This document shows, piece by piece, positions 7,525 to 10,103 of a DNA stretch of 10,103 nt. The notes beneath the pieces are model-generated. The model was given only the letters and a program-made list of their open reading frames with translations. It was not told where the DNA came from and did not search any database. The position numbers were made by a program, and so were the translations under genes. Source of the DNA: an uncultured Garciella sp. Lineage in GTDB: Bacteria; Bacillota; Clostridia; Eubacteriales; Garciellaceae. The stretch is from assembly GCA_900555725.1 (NCBI GenBank), contig USMD01000073.1, forward strand, positions 1-10,103, written 5' to 3'. Position 1 is the stretch's first letter, and each line of letters opens with the position of its first letter.

Positions 7525-7555
7525 AAAATAAAAAACAATCCAAAAAAGGATTGTT
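7525..7555 (-). terminator. Intrinsic terminator of the tup riboswitch
   Basis: Read on the - strand, an 8-bp stem AACAATCC (7555-7548) / GGATTGTT (7541-7534) with a T6 loop runs into the U-tract TTTTTTATTTT (7535-7525). It lies about 140 nt before the tupA start and just after the aptamer, where a transcription-attenuating expression platform is expected. A competing antiterminator uses its 5' arm: AAAAGGATTG (7574-7565) pairs with CAATCCTTTT (7553-7544), 10 perfect base pairs. Confidence 0.85.
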
Positions 7556-7569
7556 CTATTTTCTCAATC

Positions 7570-7668
7570 CTTTTCCTTTCCAAGAGTGGGAGGCATAAAA
7601 ATTTCTTTTTATACCCATTGGCTGTGCTTTCATAGGAAACTCCCTTAGAATAAGACAGCTCGGAAAAG
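7570..7668 (-). ncRNA. Molybdenum/tungsten cofactor (Moco/Tuco) riboswitch aptamer
   Basis: On the - strand this leader folds into a closed junction. P1 is CTTTTCC (7668-7662) with GGAAAAG (7576-7570), 7 perfect bp. P2 is GCTGT (7659-7655) with ACAGC (7625-7621). Inside P2 is a hairpin whose arms CUAAG (7648-7644) and UAUG (7634-7631) match the canonical 11-nt GAAA tetraloop receptor core. The other arm is CAATGGG (7620-7614) with CCCA and TTG (7590-7581), capped by an AU-rich stem with a GAAA tetraloop (7605-7602). A GAAA loop together with its receptor is what is known of the Moco RNA class, which controls molybdate/tungstate transport and cofactor genes. P1's 3' arm overlaps the antiterminator arm (7574-7565), so ligand binding should favour the terminator (OFF switch). 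I cannot settle Moco versus Tuco by eye; the tupABC context favours tungsten cofactor. Confidence 0.8.
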
Positions 7669-7674
7669 TAATAT

Positions 7675-7702
7675 TTCATAATATTGATTTTTCAATTATC
7701 AA
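7675..7702 (-). promoter_or_regulatory. Candidate promoter of the riboswitch-tup-moeA operon
   Basis: On the - strand, TTGATA (7702-7697, 5/6 to consensus) is followed after 16 nt by TATGAA (7680-7675, 4/6). An overlapping TATTAT (7683-7678, 5/6) fits -10 better but leaves only 13 nt to TTGATA. Either would start transcription a few nucleotides before P1 of the riboswitch, as expected. An inverted repeat, ATTGA-AAAA-TCAAT, lies within the spacer. A weaker alternative promoter, TTGGAT/TATAAA with a 17-nt spacer (7461-7433), lies downstream of the terminator and would bypass the switch. Confidence 0.4.
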
Positions 7703-7785
7703 TTATTTAAATTATTCTACATGGATAATAAAATTCCTTTTTATTTTATGAAGTTTTTTAAGATATTTTTGTAAGACTTTATCAT

Positions 7786-8037
7786 TTAGCATTCAAGCCT
7801 CATTGCCTTTGCCTTATTATAAATTCCAGATGGATTCACGATAATTCTATCATATTGTTCAGATAAATTTAATATTGTGTCATGAAAATTTATCTTTAGA
7901 CTGCAACATATACAACCTCCTGCAAGTTCAAAGGAATCTAGCCCACTATCTATAAGAATTGCGGTATCTACACCAGCTACTTGAAATTCATTTTCTAGGA
8001 TGATATCTCTTGTAAATCCATATTAAATTCCCCCCAT
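7786..8037 (-). pseudogene. Remnant of a CobW/COG0523-family GTPase (metallochaperone type)
   Basis: A decayed - strand frame of 84 codons starts at an ATG (8037) behind GAGGTG. It meets an in-frame TAA at codon 5 and then reads on to TAA at 7786. The readable part contains ILENEFQVAGVDTAIL, then FELAGGCICCSLKINF and YDRIIVNPSGIYN. These match, in order, the family's ENEFGE.GID segment, the GCICC metal-binding motif and the RIIIEPSG segment. The Walker A (GxxGxGKT) part is missing between the start and FTRDI, and everything after the PSG motif is gone, leaving about a quarter of a normal protein. The conserved Glu of EPSG is Asn here. COG0523 GTPases deliver or manage metals such as Zn, Co or Ni; what this copy once served cannot be told. 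Confidence 0.7.
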
Positions 8038-8464
8038 ACTTTTTCACCTCTATATTTATAGTATAAAAGAAAATGGAATTGAATTGTGGTAAAATAATAG
8101 CTTGATTTATAACTTTTTTAAGTTTATAAAAAATGCTTAAATAGTTTGAATGATGGGATTTATAATTGAATTTTGATTTTATATAATCGTTATAGTTCTG
8201 CAGTTTGTAAATATTTTTTAATTTGTAAATTATTTTGACCACTTTACAAGTAAGTAGTGATTTCAAAACAAATTCTAAAAAGTAACGGGGTAAAAAGTAT
8301 CCTTATGCCATAAAAAGCTGGAAATCTAACAATGAAAATGGAATACTGTGCATCTTTTTTTGAATACAGATTGAATAATCTAATTATATTCCTTCTAATA
8401 GGCCTTTCCAGCGTCAAATAATAAGACTTTTTAAGGGTGAAATAATATGAACACTATAACATAC
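8038..8464. other. Gene-free AT-rich region with nested inverted repeats
   Basis: I see no credible gene here. An open - strand frame over 7988-8266 is AT-driven (mostly Lys, Ile, Tyr, Asn) and overlaps the GTPase remnant in another frame. Structure is present. GCTGGAAA (8317-8324) pairs with TTTCCAGC (8405-8412); inside it GGAATA (8340-8345) pairs with TATTCC (8387-8392), and innermost are CTGT/ACAG (8346-8349/8366-8369) and AGATT/AATCT (8368-8372/8377-8381). Read on the - strand, the outer stem is followed by TTTTTA, like a terminator or the end of a structured RNA. A separate AT hairpin, TTTATAACTT (8106-8115) / AAGTTTATAAA (8120-8130), has no evident role. Confidence 0.4.
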
Positions 8465-8510
8465 AAAAAAATAAGATAGTGCATTATTCAAAATCAACAA
8501 TGTACTATCC
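8465..8510 (-). terminator. Intrinsic terminator of the sugar symporter gene
   Basis: On the - strand GATAGTACATT (8509-8499) pairs with AATGCACTATC (8485-8475): 10 of 11 positions pair, with one A-C mismatch. The stem is followed at once by TTATTTTTTT (8474-8465). It lies about 30 nt beyond the symporter stop codon, the usual place. On the + strand the stem is slightly better (a G-U pair replaces the mismatch) but no U-tract follows. Confidence 0.8.
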
Positions 8511-8538
8511 ACTCTGAGAATTTTTCATTAAAACGATT

Positions 8539-9939
8539 TTATAGCATTCCTTTGCTTTCACGATCCTTTAGGTCAGCCATAATTTTGGGGTAAATTTTAT
8601 CCAATTGGTAAATTGCAAGTACAACTACAGCAATCACCCATAAAACAACTGGACCCCAAATAAATAAACTACGAATCATTTCGATAGCTCCTTCTGGTTG
8701 AACCGCTGAACCTGTAGTTGAGCTAATATATCCGCTAGACTCTAATAAAGCACCAATTACAGCACCTACAATACCCATTCCAAATTTAATTCCCATACTA
8801 CTAGAACTTACAATTAAACTTTCTTGACGAAGATGGGTTTTCCATTGCCCATATTCGATTACATCACCTAACATACCAAATACAAAAGCGTTTAAAGGTG
8901 CTGCGCCAAATGAACAAATTACAGTCGTTACAAAAACCCATGAAATACTATATGGATTGATCAATAATAGAAACTGTGCAACAATACAAATAATTGAACC
9001 TATAAGTGCTAGATTTCTTTTACCAAAACGTTTCAATAAAAGAGGACTAATTAGTACACCAACAATTAATACAGTTGTTTCCAATAGATACATCGTACTG
9101 TACACCCAATCATCATTACCCAGAATATATTTGCTATAATATGGTGCTACTGTACCGAAAAAAGTAAGATAGCTTGCTTGAACTGCCCATAAAATAAGAA
9201 TAAGCCAAAAATATTTATTGATAAATATTCCTTTCAGATTTTTTCCTACACTCACTTTTGATTTAGCAGCGGCTTTAATATACACCCGTTCTTCACAGTT
9301 TCTAAAGCAAATAAGTAAAAATACTACAGCTACAGCCGCCCAAATACTCATTGTTTTTATCCAAGCCATTTGATCGTTACCGAAAAATTTAATAAGTGGT
9401 AGCGTAAAGGTTACTGAAGTTATACGTCCAAGCGGCGAGAATGCCATACGAAAAACGCCAAGTAGATCACGACCATAAGAAGATCTAGTCATCAACGAAG
9501 GTAATGTGCCATAAGGAACGTTGATAGCTGTATAACAAACGGTAGTACAAAGATTATAGGTTACTAAGATATACCAAAATTGTAGCGTCTCAGTGCCTTG
9601 AGGTACAGTCAACATTACAATCATTGAGATCCCATAAGGAATTGCTATCCTAAGCAGCCAAGGTCTAGCCTTGCCCCATTTTGATTTCGTTCTATGCACA
9701 ATAAATCCCATAATCACATCAGAAAATCCATCAAAGATACGAGATAGTAACATTACAAGTCCCACTGTTGCAGCAGAAACACCAACATAGTCAGTATAGA
9801 ATAGCGTAATCAAGGACATCACTAATCCATTTGCAATATTACAAGCAGTATCACCAAGTCCATAACTAATTTTCTCCTTCAACGTAGGCAAATCATCTTG
9901 TGCTCGTATTGTTTTTTGCTCCGATATTTCCATATCCAT
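8539..9939 (-). CDS. GPH-family sugar:cation symporter (MelB/YicJ/XynT-like MFS transporter)
   Basis: This cytoplasmic-membrane carrier has 12 predicted hydrophobic helices and belongs to the glycoside-pentoside-hexuronide:cation symporter family. The N-terminus has the family's opening KEKISYGLGDTACNIANGLV, followed by FYTDYVGVSAATVGLVMLLSRIFDGFSDVIMGFIVHRTKSKWGKARPW, whose RxxDGxxD and RTxSxWGKxRPW motifs mark cation and substrate coupling. The C-terminal half has the hallmark MLGDVIEYGQWKT-LRQESLIVSSSS-GIKFGMGI. The frame opens at an ATG at 9948, but GAGAGG would abut that codon; the ATG at 9939 has GAGG at 9 nt spacing, so I place the start there (466 aa; family about 450-470). The substrate cannot be told from sequence; an oligosaccharide or glycoside is likely. 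It is monocistronic within the window, with its own terminator and a cre-like site upstream, and has no visible link to the tungsten operon. Confidence 0.9.
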   Translation of the reverse strand: MDMEISEQKTIRAQDDLPTLKEKISYGLGDTACNIANGLVMSLITLFYTDYVGVSAATVGLVMLLSRIFDGFSDVIMGFIVHRTKSKWGKARPWLLRIAIPYGISMIVMLTVPQGTETLQFWYILVTYNLCTTVCYTAINVPYGTLPSLMTRSSYGRDLLGVFRMAFSPLGRITSVTFTLPLIKFFGNDQMAWIKTMSIWAAVAVVFLLICFRNCEERVYIKAAAKSKVSVGKNLKGIFINKYFWLILILWAVQASYLTFFGTVAPYYSKYILGNDDWVYSTMYLLETTVLIVGVLISPLLLKRFGKRNLALIGSIICIVAQFLLLINPYSISWVFVTTVICSFGAAPLNAFVFGMLGDVIEYGQWKTHLRQESLIVSSSSMGIKFGMGIVGAVIGALLESSGYISSTTGSAVQPEGAIEMIRSLFIWGPVVLWVIAVVVLAIYQLDKIYPKIMADLKDRESKGML

Positions 9940-10013
9940 TAAAATCATCCTCTCTTTTTAAATAATTTCGTATCATATTTTTAATTCTTAAATATGAAAA
10001 TCATGCTCTTACT

Positions 10014-10027
10014 TGTAATCGTTTAAT
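10014..10027. promoter_or_regulatory. Near-consensus catabolite-response element (cre)
   Basis: TGTAATCGTTTAAT matches the Firmicute CcpA-site consensus TGWAANCGNTNWCA at all defined positions except the last two. It lies about 75 nt upstream of the symporter start, where CcpA could repress a sugar transporter. A further inverted repeat, CATATTT (9974-9980) / AAATATG (9990-9996), lies between it and the gene and could be an operator for a local regulator. A convincing -35/-10 pair was not found; TTGCGA/TATTTT (17-nt spacer, - strand, near 10068-10090) is weak. No other gene is seen from 9949 to 10103. Confidence 0.35.
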
Positions 10028-10103
10028 TAAGGGGTTTAATTATCATTTACATAATAACTTATAAAATATTCACTTCTTTTATTATTCGCAATTAATCTAT
10101 GGT

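Noticed and set aside
7525..7555. Terminator belonging to a gene upstream (the GTPase remnant) rather than to a riboswitch
   Set aside because: The remnant is broken and ends 230 nt earlier. The structured aptamer lies directly before the hairpin and shares a competing antiterminator with it, so an expression platform explains more.
7988..8266. 92-codon open frame on the - strand
   Set aside because: Its composition is AT-driven (Lys, Ile, Tyr, Asn), it has no recognisable domain or good ribosome binding site, and it runs out of frame through the clearer CobW remnant.
8447..8479. 10-codon ORF on the + strand behind AAGGGTGA
   Set aside because: It is very short and ends inside the terminator hairpin of the symporter on the opposite strand. 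I see no downstream gene it could regulate.

Overview
The window looks like chromosomal DNA of an anaerobic, AT-rich Firmicute, most likely a clostridial species. The reasons are the very low GC content, strong AGGAGG-type ribosome binding sites, frequent TTG starts, AGA-rich arginine codons, and Gram-positive style control by leader RNAs and intrinsic terminators. No gene here fixes the genus.

Layout. Left end (+ strand): a promoter, a roughly 145-nt leader holding a well-formed 30-codon upstream ORF and strong stem-loops, then mgtE, a CBS-domain magnesium channel/transporter. Positions 1568-1866 hold no gene but contain a compact palindromic element (1621-1743). The centre (1867-7384, - strand, read right to left) is one tight operon for tungsten/molybdenum cofactor supply: tupA (tungstate-binding lipoprotein), tupB (permease), tupC (ATPase), moeA (molybdopterin molybdenumtransferase), and a second MoeA fused to a periplasmic-binding-protein-like domain. 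Gaps are short or negative throughout.

Upstream of tupA, on the same strand, lies a Moco/Tuco-type riboswitch (about 7570-7668) followed by an intrinsic terminator (7525-7555). The 3' arm of its closing stem P1 overlaps one arm of a 10-bp antiterminator, so the logic can be read from the sequence: aptamer closed gives terminator and OFF; aptamer open gives antiterminator and ON. Cofactor sensing would thus turn down oxyanion uptake and metal insertion together.

The right part (7700-8540) is decayed, gene-poor DNA. It holds a broken CobW/COG0523-type GTPase remnant (7786-8037, - strand), a nested inverted-repeat element (about 8312-8412) and the terminator of the next gene. The last gene (8539-9939, - strand) is a GPH-family (MelB/YicJ/XynT-like) sugar:cation symporter with a near-consensus catabolite-response (cre) site upstream. 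It is not obviously connected to the metal-cofactor operon.

The least ordinary items are the mgtE leader with its acidic/proline-starting uORF, the complete tungsten riboswitch with readable switching logic, the MoeA-PBP fusion beside a second MoeA, and two unexplained structured intergenic elements.
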